Program-made: the position numbers and the translations under genes
Shown here: positions 25,112-33,288 of the stretch, in pieces
Position numbering within the stretch: position 1 is the first letter of the stretch
How the letters are laid out: every line of letters begins with the position of its first letter
Notes under the pieces: generated by a model
The model's input: only the letters and a program-made list of their open reading frames with translations
Told to the model about the DNA's origin: nothing
Databases searched by the model: none
Assembly: GCA_002319885.1 (NCBI GenBank)
Contig: DCFT01000215.1
Coordinates: forward strand, 48,666 to 89,263
Length of the DNA: 40,598 nucleotides
Origin: Bacteroidales bacterium UBA1797
GTDB taxonomy: Bacteria > Bacteroidota > Bacteroidia > Bacteroidales > VadinHA17
Reading direction: 5' to 3'

Positions 25112-25762
25112 TTGTTTATTTTGAAAACTACTCACAAAATACTGATAATATTCATCCTGCAATTGCTTTGCTTTGAGCAGAACATATTTGCACAGGATAC
25201 ACTGGCTGTTCCTGAACCGGTTAAACACAAGTTTAAACCGGAGACGATGAGAGCAACCATGCTGGCTGTTGCATTTCCCGGACTCGGTCAGATATATAAC
25301 AGGAAAATATGGAAAATACCGGTAGTTTATGCAGGATTCGGTGCTCTTGTTTATAGTATTGGTTTTAATGGTAAGAATTATAACTTATACATGAAAGCAT
25401 ATCAGGATTTTACTGATAACATATTATCAACAGACAGCTATCTCAAAGTAATTTCTCCCAGCGCCGACCGGAGTACCTATGATCGTATGTATAATCCTAC
25501 TGGTTATTCCCGTACAGAGTATACTGATTATGAGAATGCAATGCTCAGAATGGTAGATTATTATAAAAGATACCGGGATCTTTCGTATATTGGCATCGCA
25601 GGATGGTATCTTATATCGATACTTGATGCAAATGTTGATGCGAGTCTTTTTAATTATGATATTAGTCCGAATCTTAATGTTACATTCGTTCCTGTGCAGA
25701 TGACATTACCGGGCGGATACATGGGAGCAGGGATTTGTATGGACCTGAAAGTAAATTTTTAA
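25112..25762 (+). CDS. DUF5683 domain protein, exported
   Basis: A 216-residue protein with an N-terminal signal peptide ending near NIFAQ (about residue 28). The conserved core begins FKPETMRATMLAVAFPGLGQIYNRKIWKIPVVYAGFGALVYS, typical of DUF5683, where PGLGQ-x-YN with a membrane helix recalls TM2-domain proteins. A second helix lies near 165-180. The start is one of two TTG codons (25112 or 25121); no ATG precedes the signal peptide. The family sits after parAB in many Bacteroidota and before a MltD-like gene, as here, but its role is unknown. mltD starts 15 nt later. Confidence 0.82.
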   Translation: MFILKTTHKILIIFILQLLCFEQNIFAQDTLAVPEPVKHKFKPETMRATMLAVAFPGLGQIYNRKIWKIPVVYAGFGALVYSIGFNGKNYNLYMKAYQDFTDNILSTDSYLKVISPSADRSTYDRMYNPTGYSRTEYTDYENAMLRMVDYYKRYRDLSYIGIAGWYLISILDANVDASLFNYDISPNLNVTFVPVQMTLPGGYMGAGICMDLKVNF

Positions 25763-25777
25763 ATTATTTATTTAACT

Positions 25778-27328
25778 ATGAAATTTAAAGCAATACTGAT
25801 AATTTTTTTCTTTTTGGCCATTAAGGCGAATGCAGCACCCGATGTTGATACAATAATTATACGTACTGATAATAACAGTGAGCGAATTGCCCGTGATCTT
25901 GATAGCCTTGTGAACACTTGGTATGTCAAAATTGCTATCAAGAATAAGCTGGTTGAAAATGACACTGATACTTTAGCATATCAATGCCCCGATTCAGTTT
26001 ATATCAACAGACTGAATAAGATTAATTCGGTTATTAATCTGCCATTTAATAATATAGTCCGTAATCATATTGAAGTATATACTGTAAGACAAAGAGAGAA
26101 ATTCTGCGCTGTACTGGGATTGAAAGATTACTATTTTCCAATGATTGAAGATGTATTTGATTCGTATGGTCTTCCTGCCGAGTTTAAATATATGGCTGTA
26201 ATTGAATCAGCCTTAAATCCAAATGCTGTTAACAGGCGTTCAGGTGCAGCCGGTATGTGGCAATTTATGTACAGTACCGGACGTATGTACGGACTTACGA
26301 TTAATTCCATTATTGATGAGCGCAAAGATCCGGTAAAAGCGACCCATGCAGCTGCCAGATATATTAAAGATCTTTATAATATCTATAAAGACTGGGTTCT
26401 GGTTATTGCCGCCTACGACTGTGGTCCGGGAAATGTGAATAAAGCAATCAAGCGGTCGGGTAATAAAAAGGATTACTGGGGTATATACTACAGACTGCCC
26501 AGGGAAACCAGGGGATATATTCCTCAGTATATTGCTGCGGCTTATGCAGTTACATATTATGCTGAACATAACCTGCAACCATTGCCCCTGAATATTCCTG
26601 TCGCAACTGACACCATTATGGTAAATAAAGATATTCATCTTGCCCAGATCTCAGAAGTAATGGGTATACCTTTAGGAGAACTTGAGGCACTTAATCCTCA
26701 GTATCGTACGGGTCTGGTTCCCGGATCTTCAAAACCTATGTCTCTTACCCTGCCAATGAACCATCTTGGAGATTTCATGGATCTGACTGACACAATAAGA
26801 CAGTATAAACCTGATGTCTATTTAAATAAACGGACACTTATTGATGATCCTACCCGCTCTTCTTATGTAACGACAAATATTAAAGGAAAAACAAAATTAA
26901 TTTATACTGTAAAAGATGGAGATAACATTGGTTTTATCTCCGAATGGTACCATGTAGGGCTTTCCGATCTCAGAAACTGGAATAATATTTACCGTAACAA
27001 TATAAGGGTTGGACAAAAACTGGTAGTTTATGTAGATCCTGCAAAATCGGAGTATTATTCAAAAATAAATATGATGGATTTATCTGATAAACAGGCATTG
27101 AGCGGAAAGACAGTGACTAATACCTCCCAGCCGCAGGCAACATCAATTGGCCCGGGTGATATAGATGGTGAGTTTATCACTTATACCGTTCGTAACGGAG
27201 ACACTATCTGGGATATAGTCAAGATGTTTGATAATGTCACAACAACACAGGTACTGTCGTTGAATAATATTTCTGATGCTGGTAAAATAAAAGTTGGGCA
27301 AGTGCTGAAGATCAAGAAAAAGAGCTGA
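25778..27328 (+). CDS. mltD: Membrane-bound lytic murein transglycosylase D-like, with LysM repeats
   Basis: Periplasmic enzyme that cuts the glycan strands of peptidoglycan with formation of 1,6-anhydro-MurNAc. It has 516 residues: a signal peptide (cleavage near residue 19-20), an SLT domain (about 115-265) with the catalytic Glu143 in AVIESALNP and the GAAGMWQFM motif, a degenerate LysM (about 285-325, LAQISEVMGIPLGELEALNP), and two clear LysM domains (about 370-425 and 465-515), the last ending the protein. It sits between the DUF5683 and SGNH-MBOAT genes with gaps of only 15 and 14 nt, so the three look like one operon. Confidence 0.93.
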   Translation: MKFKAILIIFFFLAIKANAAPDVDTIIIRTDNNSERIARDLDSLVNTWYVKIAIKNKLVENDTDTLAYQCPDSVYINRLNKINSVINLPFNNIVRNHIEVYTVRQREKFCAVLGLKDYYFPMIEDVFDSYGLPAEFKYMAVIESALNPNAVNRRSGAAGMWQFMYSTGRMYGLTINSIIDERKDPVKATHAAARYIKDLYNIYKDWVLVIAAYDCGPGNVNKAIKRSGNKKDYWGIYYRLPRETRGYIPQYIAAAYAVTYYAEHNLQPLPLNIPVATDTIMVNKDIHLAQISEVMGIPLGELEALNPQYRTGLVPGSSKPMSLTLPMNHLGDFMDLTDTIRQYKPDVYLNKRTLIDDPTRSSYVTTNIKGKTKLIYTVKDGDNIGFISEWYHVGLSDLRNWNNIYRNNIRVGQKLVVYVDPAKSEYYSKINMMDLSDKQALSGKTVTNTSQPQATSIGPGDIDGEFITYTVRNGDTIWDIVKMFDNVTTTQVLSLNNISDAGKIKVGQVLKIKKKS

Positions 27329-27342
27329 TTCTTTTTTAATAT

Positions 27343-30327
27343 ATGCGCCCTTTAAGGTCATTCTTGTTATTGCTGATCTTTCTGGCCTGTTTTACCGGTC
27401 TTCATTATTTAATTCATGTAAATCAACTGTTCCCGCCAATTAATGAATTTGTTCCACAGGATATTATTAATGATATAATACCGGTTGGCAGGAAAAATTA
27501 CACGATACCGGAAATGCAGCCGGACTCGGAAAACTTATCACCAACTGACACAATATCATCGAATGTATCCATACATCCCATTCCGGAGAATATTTCGGTT
27601 TATCCGCTTCAACCTTTTCTTGACTCTCTCAGATATTCCAAAGGACAGATAAGAGTCATCTATTATGGCGACTCACAGATTGAAGGCGACCGGATTACAT
27701 CTTATTTGCGCCACACCCTGAGAATTGGCAGGGGAGGATCGGGGCCAGGGTTGTTTTTGCCTTTGATGCCGGTAATGTATACTAAATCAGTTTGGATCAA
27801 GTCATCCTCTAACTGGAAGCGATACAATTATCTATCATATAAAGCAGGGGAAATATCGCACAGGGATCTTGGTCCATTCATGGCTATTTGTCGCTATTTA
27901 CCCGAAGGGGAAATCTCCTCTGAACCTGAAAAAGCTTTTGTAAGGATAAGGCCTTCAAATATCGCTGACAGCGCTTCAGCACATTATGATATATTGAGGA
28001 TTTTTTATAAAAACAACGAAGGTACTGTAAAGATAGATGTTAAAGGGAATGATATTTTGCTATTTGCTGATACATTAAAAAGAGGGAACAGTTATAATGA
28101 GATAAAATGTCCGTTATATTCCACTAGCGACATACTTATTGAATTTGAAGGAAGATCGAGCCCCGATATATACGGCATCAGTATTGAAAGCGAAAAGGGA
28201 GTTGTTGTAGACAACATTCCTCAAAGAGGAAGTGCCGGCCTTGAATTTACAATGGTTGACAGGGAAAATCTGAAGGAATCATTGAGAAAACTCTCCCCCG
28301 ATCTGATTGTCCTGCAATACGGTCTGAATGTAGTTAAAAATATAAGGGACAATTATTCATATTATAAAAAAGGATTGTACCGGCAGATCTCTCTTCTTAA
28401 AGAAATTTTACCATCCACTTCCATATTAGTTGTTGGAGTAACCGATATGGCAGAAAATGAGGGTGACAGTGTAATATCGTATAAAAATATTCCTTCTATA
28501 GTTGATGCCCAGAAACAAGCCTCACTAGAGGCTGATGTAACATTCTGGAATGCATACAGGGCAATGGGCGGGAGATCATCTATTGTAAGCTGGGAAGAAA
28601 AGAAACCTCCTTTGGCCCAGAAAGACTTCATACATTTTACGTATCCCGGAGCAGATACCCTTTCAGAAATGATTGCATCTTCCTTATTTATAAACAGGGA
28701 AAAGGATACCCTCCAACCGGCTTTGACCGAAATGAGACCTGTTAAGGTTTCAGTAGCACCAACAGTTGCAGCCGGAGAACCTCAGAAAGAAGGGAAAAGT
28801 GAAGGACTGTTTAAATCTGTTGCATTTTCAATATTAAATTTTAATCCGCATACAGCATTTATTTTTACATCAGCAGCATTCTGGATATTCTTTCTTTTTG
28901 TTCTGGCCGGATATAGTCTCGTTTATAAGAAATTACTGACCAGAAATATATATCTGTTTTTAGTTAGCCTCTTTTTTTACTATAAAGCAGGGGGTCTGTT
29001 CTTATTCATTCTCATCTTTGTAACTGTTGTAGATTTTAGTTTTGGTTTATTGATCTTTAAATCCAGGAGATCGGCTGCAAGGCGGTTTTTTGTACTTCTG
29101 AGTATAATATCCAATCTCGGTCTTCTTGCCTATTTTAAATACACTGGTTTTATCATCAATACAATAAATGAGTTATTTGGTACCTCATTTAAAGTTTATG
29201 ACCTGCTTTCAGGTTTTTCAAATTCAATCCTTGGAACCTCATTTGACATAAGTTATATTATTCTTCCTGTAGGTATTTCCTTTTTTACTTTTCAGTCTCT
29301 CAGTTATACTATTGACGTCTACAGAAAAAAAATGGAACCGGTCAGAAATATTATTGATTTTGGTTTTTATGTCTCCTTCTTTCCGCATCTTGTAGCTGGC
29401 CCGATAGTACGTGCATCGGTTTTTATTCCTCAGATCTACCAGGAATTCAAATTGTCGAAGCATGAGTTTAGCCATGCTCTATACATTATTTCCAAAGGTT
29501 TGATTAAAAAGATAGTAATCTCAAATTTCATTGCTCTTAATCTTGTTGACCGGGTTTTTGATGCACCCTCAATTTATTCGGGATTTGAGAATCTGCTGGC
29601 AATTTATGGATATGGATTACAGATTTACTGCGATTTTTCGGGATATACTGATATTGCTATAGGAGTCGCTTTGATTCTCGGATTCAGATTACCTGTAAAT
29701 TTTAACTCTCCATATAAAGCAAAAAGCATATCAGACTTCTGGAAAAGATGGCATATTTCCTTATCACAATGGCTGCGCGACTATCTTTATATTTCATTAG
29801 GCGGTAACAGGAAGGGAAGGATCAGAACTTATATTAATCTAATGTTAACCATGCTTCTTGGCGGATTATGGCATGGGGCATCATTAAGATTTATTATCTG
29901 GGGAGGATTGCATGGTATTGGACTGGTAATTAATAAGATATGGAATTCGATTTTCAAACATCATTCAGGAACAAAATGGTTTGGGCGAATACTCGCGGTA
30001 TTTTTAACATTTCAGTTTGTAAATTTTTGCTGGATCTTCTTCAGAGCCCCCGATATGGAAAGCGTGAAGATTATGTTAAAACAAATCTTTGAGAATTTTT
30101 CTCCCGGGTCATATGCGACTGTTCTTCCTGCATACGGCAGCGTCCTATTACTTATGCTTGTTGCATATATAATACATTTTCTCCCGGAAAGGATTAAAGA
30201 GTCATACAGAGGACTGTTCATAGAAATCCCGCTTGTTGCTCAGCTGGCAGTTGTCATGCTTGTAGCGGTTCTTCTTTATCAGATGCGTACAACAGAGGTT
30301 ATGCCGTTTATTTATTTCAGGTTCTGA
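27343..30327 (+). CDS. SGNH hydrolase-MBOAT O-acyltransferase fusion, possibly acting on peptidoglycan
   Basis: A 994-residue two-part protein. After one N-terminal helix (about 5-24) comes a large exported domain with an SGNH fold (about 90-440): GDS at 109-111 (Ser111), the block III Asn at 329 (QYGLN), and D428-x-x-H431 in KDFIHF. A linker leads to the MBOAT domain (about 515-994) with about ten helices, FWKRWHISLSQWLRDY (His804) and GGLWHGAS (invariant His844), of the AlgI/DltB/PatA branch. By analogy with PatA plus PatB, it would move an acyl group outward and pass it to a glycan. The adjacent mltD suggests peptidoglycan, but an exopolysaccharide is also possible. Confidence 0.85.
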   Translation: MRPLRSFLLLLIFLACFTGLHYLIHVNQLFPPINEFVPQDIINDIIPVGRKNYTIPEMQPDSENLSPTDTISSNVSIHPIPENISVYPLQPFLDSLRYSKGQIRVIYYGDSQIEGDRITSYLRHTLRIGRGGSGPGLFLPLMPVMYTKSVWIKSSSNWKRYNYLSYKAGEISHRDLGPFMAICRYLPEGEISSEPEKAFVRIRPSNIADSASAHYDILRIFYKNNEGTVKIDVKGNDILLFADTLKRGNSYNEIKCPLYSTSDILIEFEGRSSPDIYGISIESEKGVVVDNIPQRGSAGLEFTMVDRENLKESLRKLSPDLIVLQYGLNVVKNIRDNYSYYKKGLYRQISLLKEILPSTSILVVGVTDMAENEGDSVISYKNIPSIVDAQKQASLEADVTFWNAYRAMGGRSSIVSWEEKKPPLAQKDFIHFTYPGADTLSEMIASSLFINREKDTLQPALTEMRPVKVSVAPTVAAGEPQKEGKSEGLFKSVAFSILNFNPHTAFIFTSAAFWIFFLFVLAGYSLVYKKLLTRNIYLFLVSLFFYYKAGGLFLFILIFVTVVDFSFGLLIFKSRRSAARRFFVLLSIISNLGLLAYFKYTGFIINTINELFGTSFKVYDLLSGFSNSILGTSFDISYIILPVGISFFTFQSLSYTIDVYRKKMEPVRNIIDFGFYVSFFPHLVAGPIVRASVFIPQIYQEFKLSKHEFSHALYIISKGLIKKIVISNFIALNLVDRVFDAPSIYSGFENLLAIYGYGLQIYCDFSGYTDIAIGVALILGFRLPVNFNSPYKAKSISDFWKRWHISLSQWLRDYLYISLGGNRKGRIRTYINLMLTMLLGGLWHGASLRFIIWGGLHGIGLVINKIWNSIFKHHSGTKWFGRILAVFLTFQFVNFCWIFFRAPDMESVKIMLKQIFENFSPGSYATVLPAYGSVLLLMLVAYIIHFLPERIKESYRGLFIEIPLVAQLAVVMLVAVLLYQMRTTEVMPFIYFRF

Positions 30328-30353
30328 GATCCTGTTTCCCGGTTCTCATTTTT
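30325..30353 (+). terminator. Terminator of the parA...SGNH-MBOAT region
   Basis: TGAGATCC (30325-30332) pairs with GGTTCTCA (30341-30348), with one mismatch and an 8-nt loop, followed by five T residues (30349-30353). The stop codon of the SGNH-MBOAT gene begins the stem. Confidence 0.55.
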
Positions 30354-30367
30354 CGTCAGCATTAAAA

Positions 30368-30425
30368 CTCTGTGACTCTCTGTGAATCCTCTGTGGCACT
30401 CTGTGTAACAAAAAAGAACTGACAC
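30368..30425 (-). repeat. CTCTGTG-family intergenic repeat, copy A (half element)
   Basis: Read on the reverse strand, it has the core GTGTCAGTTCTT, then GTTACACAGAGTG, then CACAGAGGA and further CACAGAG units. This is the same order as copies B, C and E. It keeps only one arm of the hairpin. It lies between the convergent SGNH-MBOAT and hydF genes. Confidence 0.6.
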
Positions 30426-30461
30426 AAATTGTCTCGATCTATAACAAGAGTATAACAGATA

Positions 30462-30479
30462 CTGCCTGCGGGTAGGCAG
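30462..30479. repeat. Small CTGCCT/AGGCAG hairpin
   Basis: CTGCCT (30462-30467) pairs with AGGCAG (30474-30479) across a 6-nt loop, downstream of hydF. A similar TGCCT...AGGCA element lies inside repeat copy E near 38505-38520. It could be a hydF terminator, but no T run follows. Confidence 0.4.
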
Positions 30480-30504
30480 AGAAGCAGGAAGTTAAGCAGA
30501 GAAT

Positions 30505-31737
30505 TTAAAGATAGGTATCCTCATTTGCCTTTCCTTTTATAAAAGGTGCAATGGCCCGGTCGTAGATGCCTTGTACATAAGCAATTGCCATTCCATAATT
30601 TGTAACAGGCACACCTGCTCTGATCGCCGGCTGAAGACGGTTATAAAGTTGTTTTCTCGTTATCATGCAGCCACCGCATTGTATAACCAGGGAGTAATCT
30701 GTTACCGGTCTTGATAAGGCATCGAGTCCCGCAACAACATCATATTCAATTTTTTTACCTGTAAAGGCTGTTATCCATCGCGGAATTTTGGTTCTTCCAA
30801 TGTCATCGCATGAGACATGATGTGTGCACGATTCGAGAAGAAGAACCCTGTCGCCGTCTTTTAATTCAGATATTTTAGGAGTGCCTTTAAGATAATTATC
30901 AAAATCACCTTTGAACCGCGCAAGCATAATACTAAAACTGGTAAGCGGGATATCATGAGGGATAGATGAATCTGCTTTGACAAATACCTGCGAATCTGTT
31001 ATTGCCAGCGCTGGTTTTACTCCGGTCTTTTTCAGAAATGAATCGACCTCTCTTTCCTTTAAAACTATGGCAACAGCCTCGTTGTCAAGAATATCCCTGA
31101 TAGCCTGCATCTGTGGCAGTATGAGGCGTCCGGCTGGTGCCTCTATATCTATTGGTGTAATAAGAATTACTATATCTCCATAAGTTATAAGATCGCCAAG
31201 CAAACTAGGTGTCCTGAATGAATGTTCCGGTATTGTTGTTCTTATGAGCGATATGAGCTCTTCATAATTACGTTTATCAGCTGACGAAAATTCAAATAGC
31301 GGTGATCCGGTTAACCTGAGAATTGTATGTTGAAATTCAGCATCAGGCTGCTGAATATCAGATTTGCTGTGTATTACAATATATGGAAGATCATGATCAT
31401 CAAATTGCTTTATAAGTTCATCCTCATATTTACCCCATGAATTATCAGTTACAACCAGTAACGCCATGTCAATAATCTCAAGAGTGCCTAACGTACGGTC
31501 AACCCGCTTCAGTCCAAGTTCGCCTGAGTCATCTATCCCTGCTGTATCGACAAGGATCACAGGACCAAAGCCTGTAATTTCAAATGATTTTTTAACCGGA
31601 TCAGTAGTTGTTCCCGGATGATCGGATACTATGGCAATATCCTGACCTGCCAGAGAGTTGATCAGACTGCTCTTGCCATTATTCCGCCGTCCATAAATAC
31701 CAATATGTGGTTTTGACTCACGTCCTTTATTAACCAT
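30505..31737 (-). CDS. hydF: [FeFe]-hydrogenase H-cluster maturation GTPase HydF
   Basis: Scaffold on which HydE and HydG build the di-iron part of the H-cluster before transfer to the hydrogenase. It has 410 residues: a G domain with Walker A GRRNNGKSS (16-24), the G2 segment PGTTTDP, DTAG, and HSKSD; a dimerisation domain; and the iron-sulfur domain with C304-x-H306 (CTHHVSC) and C354-x2-C357 (QCGGC). The arrangement is diagnostic for HydF. hydE, hydG and the hydrogenase are not in this window. CAAAATTA at 31754-31761 gives a reverse-strand -7 (TAATTTTG) about 17 nt upstream. Confidence 0.95.
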   Translation of the reverse strand: MVNKGRESKPHIGIYGRRNNGKSSLINSLAGQDIAIVSDHPGTTTDPVKKSFEITGFGPVILVDTAGIDDSGELGLKRVDRTLGTLEIIDMALLVVTDNSWGKYEDELIKQFDDHDLPYIVIHSKSDIQQPDAEFQHTILRLTGSPLFEFSSADKRNYEELISLIRTTIPEHSFRTPSLLGDLITYGDIVILITPIDIEAPAGRLILPQMQAIRDILDNEAVAIVLKEREVDSFLKKTGVKPALAITDSQVFVKADSSIPHDIPLTSFSIMLARFKGDFDNYLKGTPKISELKDGDRVLLLESCTHHVSCDDIGRTKIPRWITAFTGKKIEYDVVAGLDALSRPVTDYSLVIQCGGCMITRKQLYNRLQPAIRAGVPVTNYGMAIAYVQGIYDRAIAPFIKGKANEDTYL

Positions 31738-31781
31738 TCTGTCAAATTTCCTGCAAAATTAGCAATATTTTAGTGATTTGT

Positions 31782-31940
31782 TTCTCTCCCGCCTTGCAGG
31801 AAAGTTGTGAAGTTTTGTGTTTTCTCTGTGCAACACTGTGTCTCCTCTGTGCAACTCTGTGTCAGTTCTTATTGTTACACAGAGTGACAAAGAGGAGCAC
31901 AACTTTTCCCGCGAGGCAAGAGAAAATCACAGAGAAAATG
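31782..31940. repeat. CTCTGTG-family intergenic repeat, copy B, forming a long hairpin
   Basis: This fills most of the 305-bp gap between hydF and the glycosyltransferase. The inner arms are 31843-31862 and 31877-31896 (17 of 20 positions pair; 14-nt loop with CAGTTCTT). Outer arms AAAGTTGTG (31801-31809) and CACAACTTTT (31898-31907), plus a GC-rich pair around CCGCCTTGC and GCGAGGCAAG, extend it, with about 33 nt unpaired on the left. The 81-residue frame across this region is just the repeat translated and is not called. Confidence 0.7.
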
Positions 31941-32042
31941 CATAGACTATTCAATGAAGATCTTGAGAATTTAAAAGCGAATGAGCCAGTTGACTTAACT
32001 AAATTTCAGATATCTTAGATTAATAAATTTCCAGTACCGGCA

Positions 32043-33152
32043 ATGGACCTTAATATTATTGTTTTAAATATACCTTATCCTCCTGATTATGGCGGGATGA
32101 TAGATACTTTTTACCGGATTAAGGCATTACATAATATTGGTGTCCGGATCCATCTTCATTGTTTTGAGTACGGCCGCCAGCATTCAGATGTGTTGGAATC
32201 ACTCTGTGAAGAGACCAGTTATTATCCCAGGAAAACAGGATTAATCAGGCAATTTTCCTCTATTCCATATATTGTTTTAACACGCAGCTCGAAGATTTTA
32301 TTGGATAACCTGATGCATAATGATTATCCTGTTCTCTTCGATGGGTTACATTCAACTTATTATTTAAGTCATCCATCACTTTCATCGCGAAAAAAGCTTG
32401 TAAGGCTTCATAATATTGAACACAGGTATTATCAAAACCTGGCGGATAATGAGCCTAACATGATAAAAAAAGTATTTTTTCTCCTTGAATCATTTAAATT
32501 GAGGAGATATGAGAAAGTACTTTTGAAAGCAGATTATATAATGCCGATATCAGACCATGATCAGGAATATTTTACAAAAAAGTATCATAATTCTGTTTTG
32601 CTGGCTCCATTCCATCCGTTTAATGAGTCTCAAAGTTTGCCAGGAGTTGGAGAATATATAATTTATCATGGCGATCTGTCAGTAAATGAAAACGCTGCGA
32701 TAGCATGTTCTTTAATATTTAATGTTTTTTCTAAAGTTCCATATAAATGTATTATTGCCGGTAAAGACCCCTCCGGAGACCTTAAGTCGCTCGCTTCCCG
32801 TTTTTCAAATATCACGATTATTTCAAACCCGGGTAATGATCTTATGACGGGTCTGATTATTAACGCGCAAATAAATCTGCTTCCATTCTTGTCTTCCAAT
32901 GGTTTTAAACTTAAATTACTGGTAGCACTATATGCAGGAAGACATTGTCTGGTTAACTCCGAAGTAAAAACAAACCCTTCAATAATGAATCTGTGTCGCA
33001 TAGCAGATTCCGACGAAGAAATGGTTAACAAAGTTCATCTGTTAATGAAGGAACAGTTTACGGATAAAATGAAACAGGAACGGATGAATGCTCTTTCGGA
33101 GAAATTTGACCTTCAAAAAAATGCAAAAAAACTGATTGATTTGTTATTTTAG
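32043..33152 (+). CDS. GT-B glycosyltransferase (GT4-like)
   Basis: A 369-residue cytoplasmic protein with two Rossmann-like halves. The N-terminal acceptor half begins IIVLNIPYPPDYGGMIDTFYRI, typical of GT4 enzymes. The second half (about 205-345) has YHGDLSVNENAAIACSL, CIIAGKDPSG, and FKLKLLVALYAGRHCLVNS, where the sugar nucleotide would bind. In many relatives the position of V294 is Glu or Asn, so the donor site is non-standard. It is the only forward gene in the last 10 kb and splits hydF from aspA. There is no neighbour to suggest a substrate. Confidence 0.82.
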   Translation: MDLNIIVLNIPYPPDYGGMIDTFYRIKALHNIGVRIHLHCFEYGRQHSDVLESLCEETSYYPRKTGLIRQFSSIPYIVLTRSSKILLDNLMHNDYPVLFDGLHSTYYLSHPSLSSRKKLVRLHNIEHRYYQNLADNEPNMIKKVFFLLESFKLRRYEKVLLKADYIMPISDHDQEYFTKKYHNSVLLAPFHPFNESQSLPGVGEYIIYHGDLSVNENAAIACSLIFNVFSKVPYKCIIAGKDPSGDLKSLASRFSNITIISNPGNDLMTGLIINAQINLLPFLSSNGFKLKLLVALYAGRHCLVNSEVKTNPSIMNLCRIADSDEEMVNKVHLLMKEQFTDKMKQERMNALSEKFDLQKNAKKLIDLLF

Positions 33153-33288
33153 GAAAGCGGATAATAGAAAAATAAGAACATCAGCTGACTCGTTCATTTA
33201 AAATTTATTATGATAACGGGCAGGTTCTCTGAATTCATGGTGCTTTTGCAAAATATCCTGTATTAGTCAACAAATCGAATCCTAAAAT

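Noticed and set aside
31773..32018. 81-residue forward frame between hydF and the glycosyltransferase
   Set aside because: It is a translation of repeat copy B (SCEVLCFLCATLC... units), with no codon pattern or domain of a real gene.
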